A DNA stretch of 64,000 bases, taken from Fusarium oxysporum f. sp. lycopersici 4287 (lineage: Eukaryota; Ascomycota; Sordariomycetes; Hypocreales; Nectriaceae). The stretch spans positions 868,001 through 932,000 of the forward strand of contig NC_030994.1 of NCBI RefSeq assembly GCF_000149955.1. Reading direction: 5' to 3'. Positions 21,494 to 32,600 of this stretch are shown piece after piece; position 1 is the first letter of the stretch; each line of letters starts with the position of its first letter. The notes below the pieces were generated by a model. That model was given only the letters and a program-made list of their open reading frames with translations, had not been told where the DNA came from and made no database searches. The translations under genes were made by a program, and so were the position numbers.

Positions 21494-23299
21494 ATGCCTC
21501 CCTGGCTTCAAGAAGGCGATGCCCAGAGCTTTTCGCCATGGACAGATTCAACGAGGGCTCTCAGCCTCGAGCCACGTCGAGTAAAGCAGTTCACCATGGC
21601 TGCTCTTACTCCCCATCAGACATATGTTATTCATGTTGCGACTCTCACCGTAGCATCGATGAGCATACTTGCAACAATAATAACTTCGTTCTGGTTCTTT
21701 CGAATGAGACGGAGTTTCCGCCATGAGTGAGTCTCATATCTCCTCTTCACCCTCTATTGCTGACCCTTGAAAAGCCTCATCATGCTGCTCATTTATAGTG
21801 ATATGTTCAAGAGTTTCTGGTTACTTGTCTTCCCCGCCGTGGAACTTGTCGCTGGGAAAATTGAAACGACTGAGACCTTCTGTCAAGTCAGCGGGTTCTT
21901 CCTTGCTCTCAGTATAGAAGCTTCTGATGTTTCGGTCGCTCTCATCTCAGTACATACTGCATTGTACATCTTTCGTGGAGAGCAAGGCCTCTACCCATAT
22001 CGAAAGGCGGCCTACGCTCTTGCCGCCATTATACCTGTTGTGATGGCTTCATTAGCATTCATCGAAAGCCCCGGTTACATTAACACTGGCTATCTACCGT
22101 TCAACCCGATGTGGAAGAGACTGGCGCTGTCTTGGATTCCTCGCTATATGGCTTTCACTGTTATTCTCTGCCTATGTATAGGCGTATACGTTTACGTTCG
22201 AGTGTTGATGAGACGATTTGGCTCCGGGAATGAAAGTTCGAAGAATACCCTTTCAAAAACGTCCGGTCTTGAAAGTCTCGATCCCTTGCAACAAGGAATC
22301 ACCACTGTACCACCGACTCCTACGATAAGATACCACGGCCTAATTCCTTCTTCCAACCCTTCGCAGCGCAATTCCTTTACTATACTCGAAGATCGGACCA
22401 CAAGACCTCCACTCGTGGCATTCAACTCTTTCCATTTGGACATGTCCGGATCCACGCATCCCAACAGGCTTCATTCGGCACGACTAGCGCGGAGAGGATC
22501 GACTCAGATGTGGATGGCCAACTTTGGTACGGATCTGACATCTCAGTCTGAACAGGCAGAAGTTGAATCCCAGAATTCGACGGGAACAACTCGCTGTGGT
22601 TCAGACGATGTGATTGCCCCTTTAGCCACCCATACAAAGCCTGAGCCTGTCCACCAAACACCTCTCCACGATGTTGTCTCACCATCATATACTATACAGA
22701 CCGACTTCTTTCATCGATCTGATGGCTCAAACGCTCCATCTAGGCCGCCATCTATACCTAATCTTTTCGCCATACTCCGTCGCACACCAGACAGTCCACA
22801 CAGCAACGGCACCGACCTCGTCTTGACTCAGAGCGATTTCAACGCACCTGGTACTGTCAAGTCACGTGAAAAGATCTTGCGACAACTCCGGTTACTATTT
22901 ATTTATCCGATAGTCTACGTCGCCATTTGGATTCTGCCCTTCATCGTACAACTTACTGGATATGGACGAGGAGCCCCCTATGGCATGAGACTGGCCAGCA
23001 TCATATTTCTGTGTTTCCACGGCTTGGCTGATGCCGTGGTCTTCTCTCTGAAAGAGAAGCCTTGGAGGCATAGTCAGGCTTTCAAACGCATCAACGTCCA
23101 ATTTTGGAAAAGACGACAGGAAGTGCCCGATGTGGGTGCAAGAGTCGGACGCACAAGAGAGGAAATGACACTCGATTCTCGATTCGCAAAAAAGAGGCGG
23201 CAACAGGAACAAGCTGAGTGGGAAATGGATCGTCAGGCTGGAAATGAGGCCCGCAAAGCAGCGAGGGCAGTCCCCCAGTGGTGGGATGCCGAAGAGTAA
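21494..23299 (+). CDS. Git3/Gpr1-type G-protein-coupled receptor
   Basis: Two exons, 21494..21726 and 21775..23299, encode 585 residues. The 48-nt intron has a GTGAGT donor and a GCTGAC branch, and the frame joins to give RHDLIMLLIYSDM. The protein has an extracellular N-terminus and a seven-helix layout: TM1 about 46-68, TM2 about 79-100, TM3-TM5 to about 222, a very long third cytoplasmic loop (about 223-440), then TM6 and TM7 (about 448-500) in a Git3_C-like block starting near REKILRQLRLLFIYP. This is the arrangement of fungal carbon-sensing receptors that act through a G-alpha subunit on adenylate cyclase; the actual ligand is unknown. The C-terminal tail is highly charged. The ATG at 21494 sits in an ACCATG context just ahead of TM1. 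An upstream in-frame extension exists but lacks an ATG-led domain. Confidence 0.85.
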
Positions 23300-23732
23300 T
23301 GAGGAACTACATGGCGTGTAAATAAGAGCTGCATGACAAAGGTCGAGAGCTTTGGAAAGCGTGCGGAGGATGATACCCAGGATTACATAGGTACAGATCA
23401 TGACGGGGCATCATGAACTTGCATTAGATGGCGTTGCGCATTTGGGATGCATTGGGTGGTTATTTGGCGTATATGTCAAACATGTTTTAGATTAGACGGA
23501 GAAATGTCAGCATCCAAAAGGGATTTGTATTCGTGTTTGATCATTTGAATGATACTCCAAAGTCGTTTGATGTCGTTACTCTAGCAAAACAGATTTATGC
23601 ATTGCGCCATTTGGTATAATGTGCAATTCGAACGCTCAATCGCGATTCCTCCTTTTTCAAGTTTGGCTGCGCATAGAAAACTTCGAATCGAATAAACTCT
23701 TCCATCCATATTCCAGTATTATTTTCCCTTCT
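23300..23732. other. Intergenic region between convergent genes
   Basis: This 433-base spacer lies between the 3' ends of the GPCR and the glutamine amidotransferase gene. It is AT-leaning and presumably carries both polyadenylation regions. Nothing else was seen. Confidence 0.6.
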
Positions 23733-24532
23733 CTATCCCTCGCGGTAGAACTTGAGGAAAGCCTTAGCAATAGCAACACCATCATGAGGAAGTGGCGCGC
23801 GTTTCATAGCTTCATTATACACTTCATCCGTGAAGATGCCAACCGTATGACGATTGAAGAGAATCTCGGAAATAATCTCGTTGGTGAACTCGGGGTGTCC
23901 TTGAACTGTGAGATATCGTCCAGGCGAGTAGAAGCCCTGCACTTCGCAGATCTCATTCGAACCGAGAGGGATTGAACCCTTGGGAAACTCATCTACAATG
24001 TCGCGATGCATTTGGTGAATGCGCTGTGTAACAAAGTCAGTGAAACAGTCGTACAATCACGCGCGCAACAAATGGGTCTTACCATCTTGTCCAATCCGAA
24101 AATCTCCTTGCCCTTGTCTGTCAGATCAACTTCTGTGACTGCAACCTCCCATCCCTTATTGCTGCGTCCCAACTTGGCGCCCTCAGCTCGTCCGACGATC
24201 TGGTGGCCGAAACATACGCCTACTACTCGGATGCGATTCGTATCGATGGCTTTTTTTGTGAATTCGACGAGCTTGATGATCCAGGGGTCGTTATCGAACG
24301 CTGTGTGTCGAGAACCAGTGATAAGAACCGCATCGATTTCGTCGAGGGATGGATACGAGTGTAGTTCGTTCACGACATCGTAGCCCTTGATAGTAACGAG
24401 ATCTTCGAGCTTCTGAGGCTTTGCAGCTTCTTGGAGGAGCGCAGTGAAGACACCCGTGTAGCCACCGAAGCGATCGCGAGTTTGGGGCTGCGGGGTGTCA
24501 GCTTCGAGGATGGCGAGACGAAGAGGAGCCAT
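23733..24532 (-). CDS. Class I glutamine amidotransferase-like protein
   Basis: Two exons, complement(23733..24023, 24083..24532), encode 246 residues. The 59-nt intron has GTAAGA and CACAG borders and is in phase 0. The fold is a GMP-synthase-like GATase1. The catalytic triad is visible as Cys107 in VGVCFGHQIVG and His193/Glu195 in VQGHPEF. An oxyanion-type ITGSRHTAFD stretch precedes the nucleophile. No synthetase domain is attached, so it resembles the free-standing fungal and yeast (YLR126C-like) amidotransferases. These may deamidate glutamine or hydrolyse a gamma-glutamyl compound; the substrate cannot be named from sequence. The ATG at 24532 is chosen over an upstream TTG. The gene is divergent from PPX1 with about 1 kb between starts. 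Confidence 0.88.
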
Positions 24533-25526
24533 TTTGGGCAATGTTTGGATGTAAGGAGAGAATAGTTTACAGGGTCAGGAAGTTTGAGCTGGAAATATGA
24601 CTCTTGAGCGAAAACGGCCAGGGCGCAGGCTGCAAGGCCCGTCTGGAGATGGACCCTTCCTGCTCGTGTAACGGCGGGACCGATAGCGGGGTGGACATGA
24701 GGCGAGATAAGCGGGCAGAATTGGAGACAATGATGTTATACTACCGAATAGGGAAGCGGTGAGAAGCCGGTAGTTGGAGGTAGAAAGTACTTGGTAACGT
24801 TACAGGCGGTCTACGATGCGTACTTTAGACTGACGGGAATAATTATGAGAGCCCGGTATAGATTCATATGGAAACATTGTCTTTTCACGTGGAAATTATT
24901 CATAATTTGTGGTTGTGTCCGAGTATAAGGAGCATGTAAATCACTGAGATATCTTGGCTTCTAATACTCTAATGATATGATGCAACCATCTCTGATAAAT
25001 TGTTGAATTCACAAGATACATACTACATACCTAGTGCTTTCATATTCTAGATACTTGCTCAACAGAGTGAGATTTACTGTCTAGGCCTGTTAATTACAAG
25101 GAATAAATAACAAAGTTAATGTAGGGCTGATTGGCATCAGCAGGGCACCTTGCATATAAATGTCACGCATAGAGTTACGTCGTGCAAGCCATTTCCATCG
25201 CAATGATAAAATAATGCCTAAAGACTGGGCGAATGCAGAGAATGCATGTATACAACTAATGCTATAGCTTTCTCATCCTCAGTAAGCACAGCTACTGCAA
25301 AGTCGTTGACTCTGACCCAACTGTAAGGATGGGGCGAGCTCATCAAGTGACATTGATGTTCCCTGCAAAATTATTCTTGGTGACGTCTTGACCATTTAAG
25401 CTTTGACTTACAACTTACATAAAACACATGCAGGGACTCTTGTGAGTTTTGTTTTTTTAAACGTCTAGGTGGCTTTTTTTCTTCTTTTGCGCACTTTTAT
25501 TCCTTTCTTCTCATTTTTCATCAGAC
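24533..25526. promoter_or_regulatory. Divergent promoter region, amidotransferase and PPX1
   Basis: Nearly 1 kb lies between two divergent start codons. The left half has short GC-rich blocks; the middle is AT-rich. No gene or defined binding site is identified beyond the position itself. Confidence 0.4.
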
Positions 25527-26762
25527 ATGGCGGTTTCTGTCAATATGGCTTCGAGATTGTCTTTGGGCGGCTTTTTGGCCAAAGCGAGAGCTGCTTTGAC
25601 AGCTCCGGCGGCGCAACGAAAGGGACCTCTTACTTTTGTTGTAGGGAATGAATCAGCTGGTGAGTCAAGTGCTAGTTATAACTGAAGACAGTCTCAGCTA
25701 ATAGAAATAGACCTCGATTCTCTCTGCTCAGCTCTTGTCTACGCTTATATGCGCACTCATACCCCTCCTCATACCCTACACATTCCCCTCTCAAACCTGC
25801 CCCGCGATGACCTCGCTCTTCGCACCGAGATGTCAGCAGTTCTCAATCACGCTGGACTCACTCTCAAAGATCTCCTAACTCTATCTGAACTTCCAGACTT
25901 GAAACCTGAGGAAACACACTGGTTGTTGGTTGATCATAACTCCCTCACAGGTCCACTTAAGAAGTTTTCGGATTATGTTACTGGTTGTGTCGATCACCAT
26001 GCCGATGAGAACGTCATTGGCAAAGATGCAGACCCAAGAGTTGTTGAACCTTGTGGAAGCTGTATGAGTTTGGTGGTCGATGAGACGAGGAAGACCTGGG
26101 AGGAGATTTCGCACCAGGATCCTGAGGATAGCGATGCGGCTACGGAGAACGACAAGCTTACTAGACTTGCGCTTGCTCCTATTATTTCCGACACGATAAA
26201 TCTCACGGCCAAGGAAAAGGTTCGAGAGAAGGATTCGAAGGCGGTTGAATTCCTCGAAGGGCGCATTCACGACAAATCCTTCAACCGCACAGCCTACTTT
26301 GACGAGATCTCCGCTGTGAAGGAGGATATTTCTGACTTGAGCTTCCGCGACATTCTGCGCAAAGACTACAAAGAATGGGATGGTTCAGGCCTAAAGCTTG
26401 GAATAAGCTGCGTGGTACAAGACTTCAACTACCTCGTCGACAAAGCCGGTGCTTCAGAGCCGTTGATCGATGCCTTTGAGGACTGGGCGAAGGAGCGCGA
26501 GCTCGATGTGGCAAGCATAATGACAACGTCCCATCCCAATGGGGAGTTTCAGCGCCACCTGCTTGTCTGGGGTGTCACTGACCAAGGTCGTGAGGCGGTG
26601 GATAGGTTTGTGCAAGCTGGTGATAAGTTGAAGTTGGAGACGTGGAAGGAGGGAGAGCTGGATCATCATGGGCATAAGAGGTTTGCCTGGAGGCAGAAGG
26701 AACTTGCTGCTAGTAGAAAGCAGGTTGCGCCTTTGTTGAGGGAGGCCCTTAAGAAGAGTTGA
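25527..26762 (+). CDS. PPX1: Exopolyphosphatase Ppx1 (DHH phosphoesterase family)
   Basis: Two exons, 25527..25659 and 25711..26762, encode 394 residues. The protein removes terminal phosphates from inorganic polyphosphate. Exon 1 is short; its splice to exon 2 rebuilds the family signature NESADLDS (residues about 41-48), with the intron falling between Ala44 and Asp45. Other metal-binding motifs are DHN (about 119) and DHH (139-141, in CVDHHADEN), followed by the DHHA2 C-terminal domain with the basic helices that bind the polymer. The first 32 residues are free of acidic residues and rich in Ala, Arg, Lys and Ser, so they could act as a mitochondrial presequence; this is inference. The assigned ATG is followed by a second in-frame Met at residue 7. 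Confidence 0.92.
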
Positions 26763-26972
26763 CTGCAAGGGCTGCAGAGTTCCAAGATATAACTGCATGA
26801 ATGGAGAGCGATACGTCACTGAAAGAGGATATATTATTGCAAGTCATGAGGTTCTACTTGAGACCTTGACCGAGAAATCATATTCCTAGATGCATCATGA
26901 TATTGTTACATATGATTTGTTATACACAAGACCCGAACCCATACTATGCTTTTCCAATGCTTATTCGTGAAA

Positions 26973-28907
26973 CTATTGTTCCTCAGTCAAATCCGGTTCC
27001 TTAGACGCATTCATGCCTTGATACATTCTCTGCCTAGCAAAGTACCCAGAAGTCTCAGTATGGAGAGCCTCAACCTCCTTTAACATCTTGAGATACTCTC
27101 TGTTCGCCAACCTCTGCTTGCCATAATGTGAATGTCCTCTAAGATCACCAGCGTTCGATTCCAAGAGCTTTGCAGCCGCTGGATCAGCAACCCTGATGCA
27201 CGCCTTGAGCGAGCCGTACAGTGGGCCAAACATGGGTAGGGGTTTAGGCTCATTGATCATCTCATCATACACCCAATGTAGATTCTCGATGCAAAAGACC
27301 TGGTTATTGGTATGTGCCATAGCTTCATAGACCGTTTTGTAGACATATGAGCTCCTGGGTTTCTTGAAGAGAGATGGTCTGCGGAATGTGTCCCAGAATC
27401 GGGGCCAGTCCCCTCGTTTCGCGTAGGCGGACAGCAGACTGCTCGTTTGAGTGTTGTTGAATCGACAGTCCTTCTGCACCATGAGTGTTTCGAGGTTCTT
27501 CTGAGCACGCGCAAGCTGAGGTTGTCCGAATGATGGTGATGACAGACCTCCCTCGATGAGCGTGAAGAACATCTCATCGGTCCAGATGATCATGCCTCGC
27601 TCCTCGGCCGTTAACAGGATCTGATCGACAAGAGTGAGCCGTGACCCGGAAGCAGGCTCGGCTGCAGGCGCTGTCATAGCATCGCGGACGAACTGATAGA
27701 TTTGGCTCTGACCAAGGGGTAATCCAACCAGCTGAATGTGTTCAAAGCGCTTACGGACCTGTTCCAGATCCGGAGTCGGCTGCGCTGAGTGATCATGCAG
27801 GTCAGCGATTTCATCTGATACGACGGGAGAAGTGTGAATAATACGTGAAGGCTCTGGTGAAAGCCGTCGGGCGCTCGTGGTGTAGGCGCGTCGTTGTTGG
27901 GACGCTTTGTGTAAGGCTTGCCATTGTTGAGCAGATTCTGACTTTGGGAGCTGAACTTTGGCGGCCAGAAGTTCATCAAGCTCCTCAGGGCTGTTGATCT
28001 TCTCACCACGAGCTTGCTTGTTTTCTCGCAAACTCTTCTTGAGAACAGTCTGCCACAAACTCTCGAGGTCAAGCTCTGCACGCCGGGATTCTGTCATACA
28101 CTGGATAACAACTGTGGTGCCTGTTTGAGGAGCACCAAAACCAGAGAAACGGCCGCTATCGTCCACCTTGGCAGCTTCATCGATGCTGTCGCTGTTGGAG
28201 GAGAAGTTCACGCAGACCCATCCTGTCGAGATACCATTGTCACCACCAGGAATAATAGCAGTATTCGTACCCATTAACTTGGCCTTTTTCCGAAGTCGAC
28301 GGAGCTTCGTCCTTAGTTCACCAGGCCCAATCAATCCATCGGCTCTTGCAGATATGTTGTGGTTTTTTCGGAGCCATCGCACAAAGCGACCAGATGAAAT
28401 GTGAAGATGTCGTTCGCTTCGAGCTGTCGCAAAAAGCATGATCAAGTTGGGACCAAGAGCAGCTGGAGGATCAAGGTCGCGCATGTCCAGCATAGAAATC
28501 TCATCTAATCCCATATCCTCGAATATGTATTTCACCATTGGTTCTAGGACCTCTGGTGCACCTTCGGGTATTTTTGGTAATTGGACGGCATGCTGATTCT
28601 CGGGGTGTCGTGGGGGTTCGACTTCAAGAAACCAGGGAACATCTTCAGGATCTTCGGCCTCTTCTGTAGCTTCGAGTTTCGAATTGAGAGCCTCGCTTGG
28701 AGGAACCGGACTCGAAGACTCTTTTTCGATTATCGTATCGTTCACTTTAACATCCGAATAGAACCTTGTCGCTAGAGGAAGCCGTCGTGAAGTGGTCTGT
28801 GGCAAGCTGCGAAAAGAGCTTGTGGCTGGCCTTGATACAACAGCACGAATAATAGCGGATTGGCATTGGCGGCAACTCAATGCCGCAGCCGCAGGTCGAG
28901 TGAGCAT
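26973..28907 (-). CDS. ATP25: ATPase synthesis protein 25, mitochondrial (Atp25)
   Basis: This unspliced gene encodes 644 residues. In yeast the Atp25 C-terminal half stabilises the mitochondrial ATP9 mRNA, and the N-terminal half, an RsfS/DUF143-like domain, helps the Atp9 ring assemble or acts on mitoribosomes. Here the N-terminus is a clear presequence (Ala, Arg, Ser-rich, no acidic residues, ending near RFYSDV). The RsfS-like segment spans about 110-260, with LDMRDLDPPAALGPNLIMLF and ATARSERHLHISS. The remaining helical half resembles the M-domain. The ATG at 28907 is preferred because the extension to 28937 begins with TTG. It converges with PPX1 (210-base spacer) and is divergent from RPO41, another mitochondrial expression gene. 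Confidence 0.9.
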   Translation of the reverse strand: MLTRPAAAALSCRQCQSAIIRAVVSRPATSSFRSLPQTTSRRLPLATRFYSDVKVNDTIIEKESSSPVPPSEALNSKLEATEEAEDPEDVPWFLEVEPPRHPENQHAVQLPKIPEGAPEVLEPMVKYIFEDMGLDEISMLDMRDLDPPAALGPNLIMLFATARSERHLHISSGRFVRWLRKNHNISARADGLIGPGELRTKLRRLRKKAKLMGTNTAIIPGGDNGISTGWVCVNFSSNSDSIDEAAKVDDSGRFSGFGAPQTGTTVVIQCMTESRRAELDLESLWQTVLKKSLRENKQARGEKINSPEELDELLAAKVQLPKSESAQQWQALHKASQQRRAYTTSARRLSPEPSRIIHTSPVVSDEIADLHDHSAQPTPDLEQVRKRFEHIQLVGLPLGQSQIYQFVRDAMTAPAAEPASGSRLTLVDQILLTAEERGMIIWTDEMFFTLIEGGLSSPSFGQPQLARAQKNLETLMVQKDCRFNNTQTSSLLSAYAKRGDWPRFWDTFRRPSLFKKPRSSYVYKTVYEAMAHTNNQVFCIENLHWVYDEMINEPKPLPMFGPLYGSLKACIRVADPAAAKLLESNAGDLRGHSHYGKQRLANREYLKMLKEVEALHTETSGYFARQRMYQGMNASKEPDLTEEQ

Positions 28908-29643
28908 GTTGAATTTGATCTCTCGATTGAGATGCAAGACTAGAAAATCAGAGTCACGGAGCTAAAGAAGCGTAGAGCGTCATGGCTGAATTTGGTACAG
29001 TCCAGTTTTGAAGTGGAGAAGAACGGTTTACAGCTCTCGATCGGCCGAGGCGGGCTCCATAGAATAAAATCTGCACCCTGGAGAGCACCTACACCAGAGA
29101 GTACCTAGACAGAACCTCAACTTCAGGTCTAATCAGGGCCAAAATGGACCAGAAGCTCCGTTAGAGCCTCGACATCAATATGATTTGCATGAACAATTAA
29201 CAATAATATTTCCAATATTTTCTCAATCCGTCTCTATTGAAAGTCTAGTGCACCCACTTTCATCTCTACATTCAGGTGGGTCTGAAAAGAAGTCCCCTGC
29301 TTTTCTATTGCCACGATTTGTTCCACACGTGACCTCTCTAGTGTTTCTCAGTTCACCGTCCAATCCTTTCGATGCTGAAAAATTTGGAGATAGACTCTCA
29401 GTATCTGCTTCACGCGACAGCAGCAACAGGACAAGACTTGTCCATCAACAATTGTTGCGACACTCCTTCTTGTACTTGTCTTGTCTACGAGTCGAATTCA
29501 TTAGCTCGTGGCATTTATTTCCTGCCTAATGTTATAATATTATATCAACTCAGCAGCCATTCTCTGTTGAGCTTCTCGCAGCTGGGCTGTTTCGCCCCCC
29601 TCATAACCACCGCTCTTCCGACGACTCTCATCAAATCAACACA
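28908..29643. promoter_or_regulatory. Shared divergent promoter of ATP25 and RPO41
   Basis: A 736-base interval separates the start codons of two nuclear genes for mitochondrial gene expression. A bidirectional promoter could co-regulate them. No specific factor site is assigned; the region is AT-rich near 29,170-29,230 and CT-rich next to RPO41. Confidence 0.45.
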
Positions 29644-32600
29644 ATGTTCGTCCGACAAACGAGGAGGAGCCTCGCTCTTCACAGGAGCACTGCTCTCCGA
29701 TCAATTGGACTTCCTTCGAGATCTTTACCATCACACATCACAGCAACGAACCTGGGACGAAGATGTGTTGTTTCTCAGCCATACCAACCCCGCAAGCGCC
29801 GAGGCTCAGAGTCTGGCCCTGGCCTCAACCATGGAAGAAATCTCGCGACAGCTGTCGACGATTACAACTTTGGTCACAACCTTGGTGCTTTACACAACCA
29901 GCTTGCTAGCTCTGGTCTACAGCCTTTCCAGGCTCCCCCGCTTTCCTACTCCGACCTTCGTGCCCTCGACCCGACGTCTCTGTTGACAATTCCAGAGCCA
30001 GCAGCACCTCGACAGTTCGGCAAGATCAACAACAAGGGTGTTCCTGGTGAGATCGAAGAGATGATTCCAGTCTTTGATGCTTGTGTTCGCGTAGGCAAGC
30101 TTGATCGAGCATCTCTCGTTCTGAAGCGACTGAACTTGACTGGTTTGCTCCCTGGTGAAGAAATGATCATTTTGCACAATCAATATCTCCGCGCATCCCT
30201 CGACCAACTTCGAACGAATCCCGACCGAAAGCAAGCCGAACGACTCCACAAGTGGTACGAGCTGCAAATAAGGAACCAGAATGTACCACAAACCGCGGAG
30301 ACAATCGCATGCATGCTCAAGGCCTCACTGATCTCAGAACGTGGAGCCCGCTTGGAACGACTCATCAACCGTTATATGAGCATGGCTCCCGACGAGGCCG
30401 GTCTGCGAGTATTGAGCAGAGCCGATATTCTCAGCGACCAAGACCTTGGTGTTATTACAGAGATCTGCCCTACTTACAGGGTCGAACCCGGATCTGAGGA
30501 AGCCAGCTACGTTAGTCTGGCAAACGAAGAGGAGGGACTTGAGCTGGAGGACGACCTCAATGAAGAGATGACGGCGTTCGCGAGTGAAGATTATCCCGAG
30601 GTCCGTCCGACACCCCAACGAGGAGAGGGTTTGAACGCTTTACGACGAAATCTAAACCTCATGGCCGAACTCCAAAATGTCGATATCTCAAAGCTGGATC
30701 CTCTTGAGCAGCGTGAATTCCAAATACGTCTAGAAAAGGACTCCATCGATACCGCTATTGAGAAATGGCGAAACTCAAAGAAGAAGATGGACAAGATGGG
30801 TATCAACACAGCTCTGAGTGTCAAGGCCGAGGATAAGAGTCTTTCTGACTGCATGCACCGCTGGCTTGAAGCCATGGAGGCTCGATTAAAACAGGAGATC
30901 ATCAAAGTCGAGGAATCTGAAGATAAGGAAATTAAATCTGAAGAAGATCTCGAGCGCTGCATCTACGGTCCTATCCTTCGAATGGCAGACCCTACTCGAC
31001 TGGCTGCAGTGACTATTCTCACTTTGCTCAACATCAGTGCATTGCAGGGCGTTGATAAGGGTGTGGTCATTCAGCGCCTCCTCAACGACGTTTCTCGAGT
31101 AGCCCAGGATGACATTCAGACTCAGTTCAAGGAAAAGGCCGCAAAGGAACGTCGCCGGCTCCGCAAGGTCCAGTTCTTAGCACAGGAAAAAGACGCTCAA
31201 GCAGCTGAGTCGAATGAGCCGATAGCGGCGAAGGAGTCGACTGGAGCGAATGCTTCTACCGAGGTGAATGAGTCGACGGAGGCTGATGCGTCTACCGAGA
31301 CGAATGTGCCGGTCCGGCAAGAGATCATCACTGATGCCTATCAGCCGACAGAAGCGAAAGATCCTGTGTTATCATCATGGTCTGTCCAAGTGAGGGCCCG
31401 CGTTGGGTCAATTCTCTTGAAATCTCTCATCGAGACCGCCAAGATTAATGTTGTGAAGGAACATCCTATCTCAAGGGAACGAATCAGCCAACTTCAACCT
31501 GCCTTTTCTCATATGCAGGCTCCCAAGAAGGGAAAGAAGGTCGGAATGTTAACCATCAACCCAGAGCTTGTCGAACGTTTGAAACGGGAACCCATGGGTG
31601 ATTTCCTTGCTAAGCACCTCCCCATGATTGCCGAACCTCGACCATGGACACGCATTAATGAAGGAGGCTTCTTAGTTAGCAAAGCCTCCTTGATCCGTGT
31701 CAAGTCAGGAGACGTTGAGCAAAAACTTTACGCCAATGCGGCTATCAAGCGTGGTGACATGGACCAAGTCTTCAAGGGCTTAGATGTGCTGGGGAAAACG
31801 CCGTGGAGGGTCAACAACTCGGTTCTCGACGTGATGATCGAGGCCTGGAACAGCGGTGATGCCATCGCCAACATGCCAGAGCTCACACCCGACCTTCAAA
31901 TACCAGCAGAGCCCACAAACTCAGACCCTCTCCTTCGCCGGGCTTGGATTCGAAACGTCAAGCAGGTCGAGAACGAGCGTGGGGCCCTTCATTCACAACG
32001 ATGCTACATGAACTTGCAATTGGAGATTGCTCGTGCGTTTCGCAAGCAAGTCATTTACTTCCCTCACAACATGGACTATCGCGGCCGTGCCTATCCCATC
32101 CCGACATACCTGAACCATATGGGAGCTGATCACACACGTGCTCTCCTGAAATTCGCCGAGGGGAAGAGACTTGGTGAGCAAGGTCTCCGATGGCTCAAGA
32201 TCCACCTTGCCAATGTATACGGCTTCGACAAGGCCTCATTCGACGAGCGAGAGGCATTCGCCACCGACAACCTTGCCAACATTACCGAGAGTGTCGAGAA
32301 CCCGCTGAATGGTAGTCGATGGTGGTTGAAGGCTGAAGATCCTTGGCAATGCCTGGCTACTTGTTTCGAGCTGAAGGCTGCCTATGATCTCCCTGATCCT
32401 ACCGAATTCGTCTCCAATCTTCCAGTGCATCAAGATGGTACCTGCAACGGTCTCCAGCATTACGCAGCACTTGGTGGTGATACCTGGGGTGCTCAACAGG
32501 TCAACCTCATGCCTGGCAGCCGACCTGCCGATGTTTACTCGGCTGTCGCAAACCTCGTCAAGGAGTCGATTGAGAAAGATGCCAACGCAGGTAGCCAGCT

